Positions 20,401 to 32,913 of a stretch of DNA of 60,000 nt are shown here, one piece after another. A program made the position numbers and the translations under genes. Source of the DNA: Polytrichum commune (Eukaryota > Streptophyta > Polytrichopsida > Polytrichales > Polytrichaceae). Numbering within the stretch: position 1 is the stretch's first letter; every line of letters starts with the position of its first letter. The notes beneath the pieces were generated by a model, which did no database searches, was not told the DNA's origin, and saw only the letters and a list, made by a program, of their open reading frames with translations. The stretch spans positions 30,125,554 through 30,185,553 of the forward strand of contig OX485803.1 of NCBI GenBank assembly GCA_950295325.1. Direction: 5' to 3'.

Positions 20401-23400
20401 TCTGTACTGTCGGGTACCCTATGCCAGAGTTTTTGAACTGGATCACAACCATATTACTCATAAAGAGATATGGAAGGTGAGTACAGTAACAATATTTTCT
20501 TTTGTTTACTCCCTGTGCTTTGACTTGAATCTCAATCTTCACTTTACATTGCCTCAAAACATCATGGTGTTCTCATTTGCTATTAGTGTTCCTTGTGTTG
20601 CAAAGGGTGTCAATATATATATATATATATTGATATATTGTAGGAACTCTCTCATATTTAGTTACTTATTTTTCACTTTTTATCTCAATTAAAAGTGAAA
20701 AGGTGGAATGTTCTTTGCTAGGTTTTGATAATTACCATGAGAAACTTGCACAAGAATTGAAAATAGGTGAGTCGTTGCAATTATCTGATTTGTTACTTAT
20801 TAACCGATACAGATTGCATCATGGATGACCGTGGCCGTTATTACAAGCATGACAGCCTACCTGTATCTATATTCACATGGTATGGTTTCACATGCAGCCT
20901 CGCAACCAGTAAGTGCAATATCACTTAGCACTCTATCTTCAGCTGCTTGACTTGAGCATTATATAGCTCTAATTTGAATCTCATGGTATAGAGTCAATTA
21001 AATGTTGTTTTTTAGGTTGTCATTGAGCACATATCAAGCCGTATATAATATGTGTCCTATTTGTCATCAAGTACATCTTAAGCTGGATTTACTTCGTCAA
21101 ATGTTTCAGGGTTAGAGTGCTGCTCAGGGGAACCCCCCAGTGTATGTTTTATGGAGAAAATGTATCAGTGGGATACATTCAGGGGGTTGGGTTCCCTGAA
21201 ATGCACTCCCCTTTTCGCAGCCGATTCTTTATTATTACAGTACAATATCTACAGAGTTGAACCGAATTTCTTTCTCTAGCTAATGTTGTATACTCTGTTC
21301 ACTCTTAGATGTATTGACCACGTGCTGGTAATAAGTGAAGCCTCATTGATCCAGTCCTATCTTCTCTAAAATCTGTACCTCCATGTGCTGTACTTCATTG
21401 GGATAGGAAAACAGACCACACCTATCAACATGACTCCAATGTTGGGTTCAAATGGACACCTTTTACTTTTCTCTTCTCACTTATGTATGTCTATGGAATG
21501 GAGAAATGGGCAATCATGGTTATAATTCTTCTGAATTGAAGATGGCCAATCCTTTTGTTCCTTTTCTGGCTAACATGGTGTCCACAGATTCAGTGGAGGA
21601 ACTAGCTGTTGGAACATTCTTGTCAGCAAAGTATCATGAAACTATATGATTTTTGCATCGTTCTCTTAGCTCAATTCTCTCTTCTATGGAGATTTATTGT
21701 GCTTGTTGATTTTGTGTCTTGAACAGGTCCTTCTTTATTTGATGGTGCCTTTGGTGTTGGGGTTACCACTGGATATGTTCTATATGCAAACACGCTTCTT
21801 TTTCCTGAGGACTCTTGTTCGCCTCACTTTTCCAATACAGGTTTGTGCCCTTTCCATGTATTATGATGAGCAGACCAGGTGAAGTGATTGTTTACAAGTC
21901 GAGTACCATTGGGTAATGCTTCAAATATTATATCGTATAGTATCAAGAATACAAGGTGCATCATATGAAGAGTACATCAATTGGTTGCAAAATAGACTGA
22001 ATAAGGAGAGAGCTTCATTTGAGGGAATAGCAGAAACGTCAGGAGAACATGGGGATTCAGGTATCAGCACTTATGCACTCAATGCCTGCAGTATTTTGTA
22101 GGTTGAGTGTGTTTTCATAAGGTGCCAGATCAGCAAATGTCTAAAAGTCATTATCCTACAAAGTAACAGAATGGTCTATATGTCATTTAGGGTGTCATCT
22201 GCGCAGGTGAGCTTTATAGTGTGCCTATTTCTGTTAATCTAGTGTGTTTGTACTCATTTAGCAAAACCTTACTACCAACAAATGCTTGCATTGAAGAGCA
22301 AGGGTTCACATGTGGAGCACGTTCAACATAACTTGGGTGATGTTATACTATTTATTTTCTCTTTGCATAGAGACTGCTCACTGTGAGAGTGGTCACTAGG
22401 GGACTAGGGCATTGACCCCCAAGTCTGAAGAGAGATTTTTTGAAGATGTAACATTTGTGTTTGTTGATTTTGTGCAGCCTATTACGTTTGCAGACTTCTT
22501 TGTGGCGGATGTACTGACCTCCATGGCCAAAGTAGGTGACTTTGTGTTTCTATGATGCTGTGCAGCCTATATCATTTGCTGACATCATCGTTAGTGACAT
22601 ATTGCCCCATGGCTAATAATTCAAGCTCGTTCACATGAAGCTGAAGCTTGCTTTCAATAGTTCTTTCCTGAGAATAAACCAAATTCTGTAGTGGCCATAA
22701 TGCATTAAGTCATAAATACTGATGAATTTTTAGCTTGCTAAGGTTTCAATCTTTTGTTCCATATTGATATTGGAGGTAGAAAGTCACTGCAGATGGCTGC
22801 TTACAACAACTTCTTTGCTTTCATACATTTGGTGCTTTGCCAGAAATTTGTCACTGAAGTGTAGAATATAACTTATCCATGTTGACTTTAGAGTAGGCTG
22901 TACTGGCTTCATGTAAAACTTCTTGTTGATGCACTGGCTTTGGCAGCCATTAGAATCTCGTTTTGTTGTGGCACAACAGCTGCATTCAATCCACACCGAT
23001 TGAATACAATGCATAGAAAACTCCTTGTCTATAGCAATGTTTTTGAATCACTAAAGGGTATTAAATTATTAAATCAGGATATGGATATATGGATTATATA
23101 TACATATATCTTCTACTGAACAGATTCTTCTTGCAGGTGCTTTCGGATTTGGAGCGTTCTGTTTGCAGAATGTATCATCGACAGGCAAGTACATAACTGT
23201 CTTGTCAGCTGAGTATGAGCTGTGCGTTGATAATATTTTGCATTTTGTGAGTTATTCAGTAATCTGGCTTACCTGCTATTTTAGGTTTTGGCTCTTGCCA
23301 GTACCTATATATGTGAATGGTACATACTTTTTGCTACATTTGTGCATGCAATGACTTCCATTGTGATAACACACTTTGAGAAGTTACTGCATGTGGTGAA

Positions 23401-25431
23401 ACTCGAGATTTTGAAGCCTTGGGGAAACATAGGTCATTCAATCAGGAGCTCTTGAAGATTTGGTTATTTCTCAACCAGCTTCTGATTTTTCATGTCTGAT
23501 TGTGGGCCAGGTTGCGACTGTGGCATGGTTGGATGCAAATGACACATGTGGGAGCCATTCAATCTATATTCCCATTGTCCTATCTTTCCCTTACTTGAGC
23601 AGATTCTTACAGTGTCTACGCCAATATCATGATACAAAGGACAAGACTTGCCTTTTGAATGGTAAAGATCTTAATGAACCATTGTATCCACATAGATGCT
23701 TTGTAAGGGTCTTATTTGATTGCTCAAGTTTCTGACACGTAAATGTTTGTTTTGTGCTCTCTTGTCTCGTTCTGTGATCTGACAGTGACATTGCCTCAAA
23801 TGAACTAAGTACTCCTGGCACCACTTGCTGTAAAATACTGCAAGCAAATCTTGAGTTTATATATGACCCTATTGTATAGCCTTGTGCCTGCAAATCCTGT
23901 TTTCATTGATGGTCAATCCACTGTCTAAACAATCTGGCATTGGTTTGTGGGAAAGTGAGACATCTGTGGCATTATTGTGCTTCATGCTTTCTGGGTGATG
24001 TCTGCAGCACTAAAGTATACAACAACATTTCCGGTAATCTTTATATCTGCTCTCAAGTACCATGTGGAGCTGGAGTTTTGGTTTGGCCGCTTGCGTCCCT
24101 TATGGGTCCTCTGTGCTGTTTTAAATTCCTGCTATTCATTTTATTGGGACATCACCAAGGATTGGGATCTCGGGTTTGTTTCTCAACCTGCTGACTGAAA
24201 ATCAGGTAGTCTGGCTATAGTTTCAGTGAAAGTAGCTGTAGATGATAATATACTTACCAGAAATCTGAACATCTGGAATTTGCTTTGCATGAATATCCTC
24301 AGTGTTGAACATTTAGAAGGTTAGTATATGCTTACCTGACTGCAGACAAATAACCTTCTACTGTAGAGTTGCATCTTGCTGCATGAAGTTAGGAGCACTT
24401 TATAATAGTAACATCTGTTACTTATAGCTCGTGTTGCTGTCGACACCCTGCCATCAACTTCTGCTAGTAATTTTGGGCAAGAGAAGGATGATGGTGCTAG
24501 AAATGGTTCCTTGATTAAACAGGCGTCTATAGCAGAAATCTATGACCTACTTTATTTTGACATACTATCAAAACGCTTAATGTGAGTGTTCACAAGGAGT
24601 TTCAAAATTGTGAGTTAAGGCATGTCAAATGATTCCAGTCAACAATGAATTGCAGGTGGTTAAGTGGTCCATGGAGATCAAGAAAACAATGTTTGCGACC
24701 CACCTTGCTGTACAATCGACCTTGGGTATGTGCTGACATTTGTGTCCAGAAGCTTTGAATTTCTGTTTTGTTTTTGGACCTGGAGTTGAGAGGTCATTCC
24801 TCAAATCAGAAGTTTGTGGGTAGTAACATTTTGAGCAAGAATATTTTCATGAACATCATCAGAACCTTGAGGCAGATGATTGTAACATGGGTGATGGGTT
24901 ACAGCCACCTGCCTCAAGGCGGTATGTACCACTAGTGTTTTTATTTGTTATCATCCAACAGAACCTCTTATCTGTTGTGAAAGTCAACAGCAAAGAGCAG
25001 CTACGTAACATCCACTTTAGAAGTAATAAATTCTCCTGATTGTCGTAAAAGTACTTGATGGACTTATGCGTTTGTGATTTATGTGCATAAAATAGAGTCA
25101 TACTTTGAACAATTGTATGAACAATAAGATTCTGATGCAAATTATTTCATGCCAGGTTTATTACTGGTCAATTGGTAGCAATATGGTGCTAAGAGGTGCT
25201 TGGACGTACAAGCTGTCAGCTCACCTACGACACAATTTCAAAACTGTCTTCTTTTTCTCGTTTCTGGAAATGCTGCGTCGGTTTCAATGGGTGTTTTTTC
25301 GGGTAGAGATTGCTGCCATCAAATTGTCAAATACCCAAACCCCTCTTATGCGGGTAAACTCACCAATTTCCTTAAAGGATTTACCTGTGGAGTCAGAGCG
25401 TTTGCTTTCAACTCCAGAATATAATGTATAA
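17438..25431 (+). CDS. EXS-domain (Erd1/Xpr1/Syg1) membrane protein without SPX domain
   Basis: Twelve exons join in phase to 448 residues: 17438-17555, 17941-18038, 19508-19546, 20360-20476, 20813-20908, 21727-21840, 22478-22531, 23137-23184, 23511-23661, 24008-24173, 24656-24725, 25156-25431 (TAA). All introns are GT-AG except the one after 23184, which is GC-AG. Residues 1-72 are hydrophilic and Ser-rich. From about 73 a chain of hydrophobic segments carries EXS hallmarks: VWLWGINVWGF, YARVFELDHNHITHKEIW, LPLDMFYMQTRFFFLRTL, FPYLSRFLQCLRQYHDTKD, LNSCYSFYWDITKDWDLG, GAWTYKLSAHLRHN and EMLRRFQWVFFRVE. The length suits the plant proteins of about 450 residues made of EXS alone. Relatives with SPX (PHO1, Xpr1) export phosphate; yeast Erd1 acts at the Golgi. 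Golgi location and phosphate handling here are inference. The N-terminal exons 1-3 are less certain than 4-12. Confidence 0.9.
19377..19507 (+). other. In-phase open segment before EXS exon 3, with its own 3' splice site
   Basis: After a good acceptor (TTATTAAATGATTCAG, ending 19376) the phase needed after exon 2 is open, starting WWQRCLQF and ending in a hydrophobic LILSMVVVA. It then meets the exon 3 start one base out of frame, so using it would shift the frame downstream. I therefore use the acceptor ending at 19507. It could be an alternative acceptor giving a non-productive mRNA, or a single-base error or mutation could lie in this genome. Confidence 0.4.
22566..22619 (+). pseudogene. 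Decayed duplicate of EXS exon 7
   Basis: Exon 7 (22478-22531) encodes PITFADFFVADVLTSMAK. Beginning 88 bases further on, after another TGTGCAG acceptor, the frame reads PISFADIIVSDILPHG and then TAA. The bases around (CCyATGGCyAA) also match. The donor GTAGGT of exon 7 is lost in the copy. This is a tandem exon duplication in which the second copy can no longer serve as an internal exon. Confidence 0.8.
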
Positions 25432-27950
25432 CCTTTCCTCTAGTTGCCTTTTTTGAGAAACCCTGCCATATTTTTATATTCCATTCTTTGTTAGGATACC
25501 TCCCTAGGAAAGATTCACCTGAGAAGCTTAATTAAGTATTTCCTCATTGGTTGCTGTATCCTTACAATAATTGTGGATCCCTGAAGGATCCGGAATTTCA
25601 AATCACATTCTTTAAATTCCAGGTGTACACCAACCCTGGCCACACCATCCGTGGTTCATCATTTTGTATTGTCAATTTTGCCATGCTCTTTGCAGAAAAT
25701 GGTCTTGATACTTACTGGCTATAATTCGTTCTTGAGGTAATTTATTGCGCAGGTTCAGTGGATTTTTCTTATCGATACTAATTGCATCAAGCTTGTTGGC
25801 TTGCTATAATATGATGGGATCATAGTATGCTGGATTAAAGAATCAAGTAAAAAATGCCTGCCGCATGTTACTGAGAAAAATTATGACATTATGCAACTAC
25901 AATGCTGTGGCGTATGACCACTGAGGTGGTAGGTGTTGATTGATTTGTTTTGGTTAATAAGTGTTTTCTAGTCAAATTGGTCATTTATTCATGGGACTTT
26001 GTGTGTCATAGAAGCCTAGACCCGGGGGACACAAGTCTCCTAGTAGATCTAGGAAAATTGTGAGGAGTGCAGATAATTATGTTAAGCAATATTTACCTAA
26101 CCTTAACTCATGCCTTCCTTGGTTAGAAATATCTTGGCAGCTGGATTTTGGAGAAACTGGAATTGCAATGACAGTTTCATTGGCTACAACAATGTGGGGC
26201 AGACTGGAAAAGTGGCATATTTTTCAGAGACATGCGATTCTGTCATTCATATTTCAGTTTGGCATTGATTAATGAAGAATCCTTTGATTCTTGATGTAAC
26301 ATATGTTGAGTGTTATCATCAGAGCTTAGTGTGCTCTTGATTGTTTTCGTTGGCTGGAATTGGTGGGTCAAGAACTAATGCAGATACATGTTGTTGGAGC
26401 AGGGCTCAAGGAGCCCAAAGAGGCTCTGGATCTTTTATCAGAAGCACTGCATTGAGAAGTTAAGCAGATAAAATATGGAGGATGTCTGGATTCTTAAGGT
26501 TACAATAATTTCCCCAATAATGGGCTTGATTGGATTATGATTGACTGAATACTTGAGGATGTTGTTCACATGTTAAGGTTTCCAATCAAAGGGAGCTGAC
26601 ATATTTTCCCAACCTGGAAGATTGATCCACCAAATTGTACACCTTTTTTGGTGAAACCTGTGTTTGACATTCTACTGGGTTTTTCTATCCTCTTGCTTCT
26701 CTACATCTGCAGCCATGAAAACAACCAGGTTCTAAAGGCAATCTGGTATTTAAAGGCTCAGCTACACATAGCTTGAATCTCAAGCTTGCAAGTGTGGTGT
26801 GCTAAGGGACAAGAATTTAGACCCTTAAAATGGAGTTTCAGTTCCCTCTTTGGAGTTCACTTGTGGATGTTGGACTTGAAAATTTTACAAGCTGAAGCTT
26901 GGGTTTGATCTAAGGTAGATGTCCCTAATTCCAACACAATAATAATCTGAACACCGATGCTCTATTTGAGTGGAATGAGTTTAGGTATGGATCTAAGAAC
27001 GGACACCAAAAAGACACGTGTTTAAATGAGATTGGGCTATGTGCTCAACATATGCTGACTATTCTAATCTCAATGGTCAATATAATTGAGAGGGCCTATA
27101 TGACCACTCATTGAAATGAAATTGGTTTTAAAGTTTGGAAAGCCAAAAGGCTTATGGGACACGAGACTTAATGAGCACAACAATCTTCACTTTGAGAATG
27201 AACAAGATATTCATATGAGCTCCAAAATCATAAGGCAAAAGGCTACATGCACGATTTGGATTTGTTAATCATCTTACACTAATTGCATATCTCATATGTT
27301 ATTAGAAGCAGGTGGAGTGAACAAAGTATTTGAAATAGGCATGTCTACCTTATTGTGCTTGGCATGAGGATCCTTCCCATTTGATTGCCCCAACAAATAA
27401 TCTGTCCAAAAATTGCTGGGACGAATTCTTGAGGCAAATACAAAAAATTGTATTCATTTACCTTTCCCCACCAGACTTGCAAGCATGAGCTTGAGCTTTG
27501 CATGAAGTTGTGGAAATTTGCTCTATTGTTTTTGCTCTGCCTTTGTATGGAGTACTACTTTTGTCAATGCTTAATTTAGATGGTCGCATTAGAGATACTG
27601 AACACTTCCACCCTCAGGGGTTGTTTTACATCATGGATCACGAGGTTGTCCCATGTTTGATGGCTTTTTTTCATGGTTACACTTCCATGCTCATATTTAT
27701 GAAAAATTCAATTTAAAGCTTTTGGGTCCCTCACTCGGTGTAAACTGAACGTGGATTAGGAGGAGTGACCATGCATCAAAAAGTGGATGTAATGATTTTC
27801 TTAAAAACAATTGTCCAAAAGGGGAAATTTTGAGATTTTTTTTCCCTATGTTTTATCTTCCCTTTTTCTTCCCTTCTTTCCTCTCATTAGAGTAACATTT
27901 GGGGGAAGAAGAAAAAATTGATGAAAATTTATTAAAACGGCATTCTTTGC
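25432..27950. other. EXS 3' region and intergenic DNA
   Basis: The 3' UTR must begin here but its end is not visible. No gene is recognised up to 27950. A segment at 27627 (GTTTTACATCATGGATCACG) resembles the arms of the inverted repeat at 28163-28283. Confidence 0.4.
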
Positions 27951-28020
27951 CATGGTCCAATGAGTTTTGTAGCAAGAGAAATTCTTTTGCTTCTCTCACT
28001 GCAAAACTTATTGGACCATG
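27951..28020. repeat. 70-nt hairpin with 30-bp arms
   Basis: 27951-27980 (starting CATGGTCCAATGAGTTTTG) pairs with 27991-28020 (ending AACTTATTGGACCATG) around a 10-nt loop. Of 30 positions, 26 are Watson-Crick pairs and two more can be G-U on the plus strand. The size suits a small plant miRNA precursor or a tiny palindromic MITE. No expression evidence is available. Confidence 0.8.
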
Positions 28021-28162
28021 ACAGTGGATAATGTAGGGCTGAAAACATGCCTCTTAGGGACCTCAAGTTCCATGGTCATCCTAATATTTTTTCCTTGATG
28101 TAAACTGAAGTGATCTCGAGACAAGTTCAACGGCCAATCACATAGTTAGGAAAGCAAGGAAC

Positions 28163-28283
28163 GACTTCATGGTCCATGATGTAAACATTCCCTAATATGG
28201 ATCGAATTCCTCATTTCATTTTCATTTCTTGAGTATGTAGATAGAAACATGAAGGGATGTTTACATCATGGACCATGGAAGTC
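28163..28283. repeat. Inverted repeat, about 30-bp arms, 61-bp spacer
   Basis: GACTTCATGGTCCATGATGT... (28163-28192) is matched in reverse by ...ACATCATGGACCATGGAAGTC (28254-28283), with one indel and one substitution. A third, diverged copy of the arm is at about 27627. This may be the end sequence of a small element family. Confidence 0.75.
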
Positions 28284-31009
28284 ACTTTGTGTTTTCTCTA
28301 TGGGAATTGCACATATAGTATAGAAAATCAACTAGGACAATATTGTGTTCATCAACCTAAAGTCTCCACTAGCTCAATTGGACATTCTCTAAGTCAAGCT
28401 TGGCAAAAATCTAAAAGATCTTTGAAGAACAAGTTGTTGTCAATTGATGCATTAAGGTTGAAGTTAAGGTTCCCATGTACTTCATTAGCATGGCAACCTT
28501 GCACCCATGTACTTGTGCTAGGTAAGTGAATAGGTGAGCATGTAGATAGGTAGCTAGGCCCTTGGACATTTACACATTATGGATAGGTTTAGGTGCTTTG
28601 GTGGATGACTCATAGGATGTCATTTACCTATGATACGTAAGGCCATTGGTCGATAATCATGTTAGGGCTTTAGGCCGTTCGATCATAGCTCATTAGCTAT
28701 GGGTAGCTAGGTTGTGAGGTCCTTATGTCACCGCTTATATACATACAAGTTTCTAGATTAGGTAGGTTGGTAGGTTTGCCACATTGCGTGACCAGGCTAG
28801 GGGTGGAGGGATCCTTGTTTCATTATACTTATCTGTTAATTAAACCGGACTTTCATAACATTACTAAGCAACTAGATGATGGTCTCTTTCTGCAAAGAAA
28901 GAGGTTGTTTTTTAAAACTCCGGTGATTGTTGCTTGTTGAAAACTTCACAGTACACAACCTGAGTGCTCCCTATAGACGGGGAATCCCGTGATTAAGGCA
29001 ACAATATGCTCACTTGATACCCAGTCCCACGGAAAGCAACCAAGGAGCAGAATAATGTTATGGAACTGGTTGTTTTGTAAACAACACATCCCATGTTTGA
29101 TAAGTTTTGATTGATGCTTGGAGTTGATGTGGAGGTTTAAACAAAGGACACTTATATATTGGTTCATTGAGGCCCATACTTATTTTGACATGCCGATTGT
29201 ATACTAAATTTTGAAGCCCAATGCGAATCTTTGCAAGGAAATATGACAATTTCAGGCCCATTGAAATGTTACAAGGCGATAGCATGAGTTTTGTGTCAAC
29301 CAATCAATGCTACAAATAGTCTACATGACATTCCATTGAAACTTGTTTTTTTTTAACTATGTTTTTGTATCTTTGAATGACAGACTGAATCTGCTTTTGC
29401 ATGCAGATATGAAAAATATGAAGTTATCTGCTTTGAGGGATATCATAACATGATGACTGAATAAAAACATATGAGTTTATGCATGGGCAACTAGTTCTAT
29501 TTTAGTTGATTTGACTCCTGATTTTCAAGGACTTCAATCTCCTTGGACATTTCTAGTAATTAAAGAATAGCAAACAAGGACTAGAGAATCATGTAAGCCT
29601 GAGATTTTGTTCATTAGAGTGGCTATTAGTGTAGCATGTGCATAGCATATGAAATGCCCAACTTAGAGATTTTGGATGTTGAAGGGTCATAGTGTTTAGT
29701 TCACTATTTGGAGATAATGCATTGGGTTAAGTGTTGACACCTAAATAATGTATTGGTTTAAAGAATCATTTCAACTACAATAGGTAGCTTGCATCAATGT
29801 AGATCGCCTTGTTGAGACTCGGTGTTGCCTTATCACCTTTAAATTCTAGTCTGTAGATATATATGATAATGTTTAGGCACATTAAACTTGTTAAGGATTC
29901 TTCTCAATTCCATCGACGGTTTATCTAAAGTTTGGATAGGATTTGTGTGGTCACATTATTATAGTATTGTTCGGTCAACTCAAACATGAAAATTTACAAA
30001 ACCAAGCAGATTTTTGGATTCTGGGGAGACATCAAATAAAATATTAGAGCCAAGGACCACAAGGAACCCAACACGACAAAAAAAAACACCAATTATTACC
30101 AAATCTAAAAGAATCTCAACCTCAAATTGTTAATATTTTCTACAGTCGTGACATCCAATCTCGCGGCAATGGTGGAGATGAGCATCGCCGTAGTCCGTAA
30201 TTGGAAAGACAAAATATCTGCACCAATATTCTACATAGAAATTGGTGTTACCGTGGGTAACATGCCAAAAGTGGTAAAATAAAATAACATCCCTTTATTG
30301 AACGGATTTTGGTTCCCCTCGCTTCCACTCGTCGCTCAAGATTCAAGGAGGAGAAGCTCCGGGCACCCTATACTACTCCCAAGTTGCATAAACTACACAC
30401 ATTCCCATACGCACACACTCGTCATCATATGAGGGAAGCATGAGAGAGCATGCAGGTGATATGCAAATTGAGGTTGGGATTCTATTAAATGTGGGCTTTG
30501 ACGTAGTTGGGAAAGGGGGGGGGGGGACCTGGTTGGTTGGTTTGCCACCGAAAACTATAAAAGAATGTCCTCGGGTTTAGTATACTCTAAAGCGACCATC
30601 GCGGTGAAAGGTGACCAACTCCCTCACTAGCCTAGGCTTGGGGAGCTTGTGGCTCTCACAGGTAGACCTCAAACGATTTAATCTACACACACTTGTCCTC
30701 GAAAGATCACATGCCCTACTCCTACGCATGCATGCTAGTAGCTATGGATGAGGTTTAAGCTTAAGTACAATGGGTCTAGACTCTACACTAACTCGTGTCC
30801 AAGCATTGGATATCAAATCTACCCTACAGTAGAATACCAATAATTAATCCCCCCCCCAAAATAAAAAAACAAAAGCACAAGTTGATAATATACTAGTGTA
30901 TATGTATATATAGGTTCCTTGACTGGTATCCGAGACTCGGATTCCCTCCATCCATCCATAATAATAATTCAGGTACCCACCCTGAATCTAGTAAGTTATA
31001 TATCTCCCC
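28284..31009. other. Intergenic stretch
   Basis: No gene or element recognised. 30520-30529 is a run of ten G. Open stretches at 28257-28529, 28725-28940 and 28946-29303 have no known domain. Confidence 0.5.
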
Positions 31010-31080
31010 ATATATATATATGTGTATGTATGTGTGTGTGTGTATCTGTCTGTCTGTATGTATATGTGTGTGTATGTATT
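31010..31080. repeat. Compound microsatellite (TA/TG/TATG/TCTG)
   Basis: About 70 bases of alternating TATA, TGTG, TATG and CTGT units. The stretch is low-complexity and non-coding. Confidence 0.9.
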
Positions 31081-31319
31081 TTGATGAACATGGTGTTTGA
31101 TCTCGATCTTCAATCTACTTCTTCGACCGGGAGTTAGGGAGCTCCATTGCCTCGGAGAAACTTGCGGACAACCTCACCTTGTTTCTTGAGACAACAAAGG
31201 TGCACGATTTGCGTGTTTCAAGACATTTATCCAGTGGTGGAACCAAGGCTGCTCAAGCACGGCATGGGAATATCATTCCGTGATAGCAACGGAATATATA
31301 TAAACCTAATAACCTACGT

Positions 31320-32380
31320 TACGGTGATGTACTTGCATCAAAACTACATTCGGCTCGGGCTTCATGGTTTTGTCTTGGTAAACTCGACGTCCATCGTGGA
31401 TGAAGGGGCTCTAAGAAAAAACAAAGCCTCCTTATAGGGTAAGGGTCTATTCATTCCAATTAGACCCTACTACAATAATTTGGAGCTTGTGATGCCACTT
31501 TTGAAGTCAAATCAACTAAAAACAAGACAAAATCAAGGTATATAATACCTTGTTGCGGGAAAACATTCAAGATAAAAACTTTTCAAATGAATGAGTTTAC
31601 CTAGACACCAAGAGGTTCTAGTTCGATGTACTTGGTTCAAGTTTCGGGATGTTCATGCAAACTCCTCCATCATGGATGAAGGGGCTCCAGTAAAAAAAAA
31701 CAAGCCCCATGTAGGTTGAAGTCACAATTTGATCTAAATGGGATGCCACTGGATTAACTATGGGTACTTGATGTCACTTTTGGAAAGAAAAAAATTAAAC
31801 TATAGATGTTTAGCCTATAGAATGTCTCGTTGCATTTTCACCCTGCAACAGAGCTCTAGCCGATGTACTTGGCTTGGGGTTCATGGTGACGATGCAAATC
31901 CATCCATGAGGCCTCTAGTAAAAATAAGTTCCGTAGAGATTGAAGCCGATTCATTCCAACTAGATCTTACTAGATTGTTTCGGGGTTTTTGATGAGTCAG
32001 ACATCTTAAATTAGTCATTTGAGAGGCTATACAATACTGTAAAGGGCTCTCTACTTCAAAGAAACAAAAGAATTCTTTTAAAATTTGCCACGTGTCATGC
32101 TCACATTGGCTAAGACACTTGTATCCCACATGAAAACTGCATTCCGGCATTAGTAACGATGGAATAGAGCGCCCATCTACAGTAGTTTGATGTGGTGTCA
32201 CTTTCCTGATGGATGAATTTACACAGACACCCGGAACCCTGGAACTCGGGCTTCGTGACATTCATGTAAACTCATTCATCATGGACGTAGGGACTCTAGT
32301 AAAACACACGAATCCCCACAAATTCAGGGTGGATTCATTCTAGTTGGGCCCCACTAGAGTAATTCAGGGCCTCCTAATTA
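31320..32380. repeat. Cluster of four degenerate copies of a 130-bp repeat
   Basis: Copies at about 31351-31482, 31641-31756, 31868-31985 and 32241-32372 share the landmarks TTCATG, GTAAACTC, CCATCATGGATGAAGGGGCTC, a run of A with AAGCC, and GATTCATTCCAACTAGACC. Three are preceded by GATGTACTTG. An inverted copy lies at 45646-45745. The copies differ from one another at many positions, so the family is old. Confidence 0.8.
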
Positions 32381-32911
32381 ACTACTATTTTCGGTGCCGA
32401 AACAGCTAGACCTAGATATGTTTATGCCAGTGCTTATTTTATGTGCGTTTTCACCTTTGCAGCGCAATGGATGAGCCTTTCCATTTCCCTAGACAGACAC
32501 CACGAAGCTTACAGCCCAATGCTTGGCCGATGTACTTGCATGAATACATTCCTCCAGCAAGCAGATGTAGCTGTGGTCTGCTGAATTAAGGGCCCCGATG
32601 CGTTTATGTGTGTGTGTGTACATTATATTATATCATATCTTAATGCGACGCTTTTGTGCTGTAGAGTCGAGAGACCAGGTCGCGTGCCTAGCTTAGCTAA
32701 TTCATTCGTCCAACAAAGGACACCGGCTTGCGGACTTTGTGTTGGTCGGTGACCACAACATATTTTTATATCTCGATCGCCTCCGAATCTCGACCCGGCC
32801 ATGGCCCCACCCGACTGATTACGAGGGCCTCATCACAGGCGCAGGTTTATTCGACCAGGTCGGGCCTTGTAGGTCCACTTCCGCTCCCGCTTACGACGAC
32901 GCTTATAAACC
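32381..32911. other. Intergenic stretch
   Basis: Contains a short TG repeat near 32608. GC content rises at 32700-32900 without a recognisable gene; the open stretches there (32728-33000) have no known domain. Confidence 0.4.
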
Positions 32912-32913
32912 AG

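Noticed and set aside
21916-22101. A 61-codon frame inside the EXS gene (YEEYINWLQNRLNKERASF)
   Set aside because: It lies in the intron between exons 6 and 7, whose junction FPIQ-PITFAD is fixed by phase and family sequence; adding it would disrupt the EXS core.
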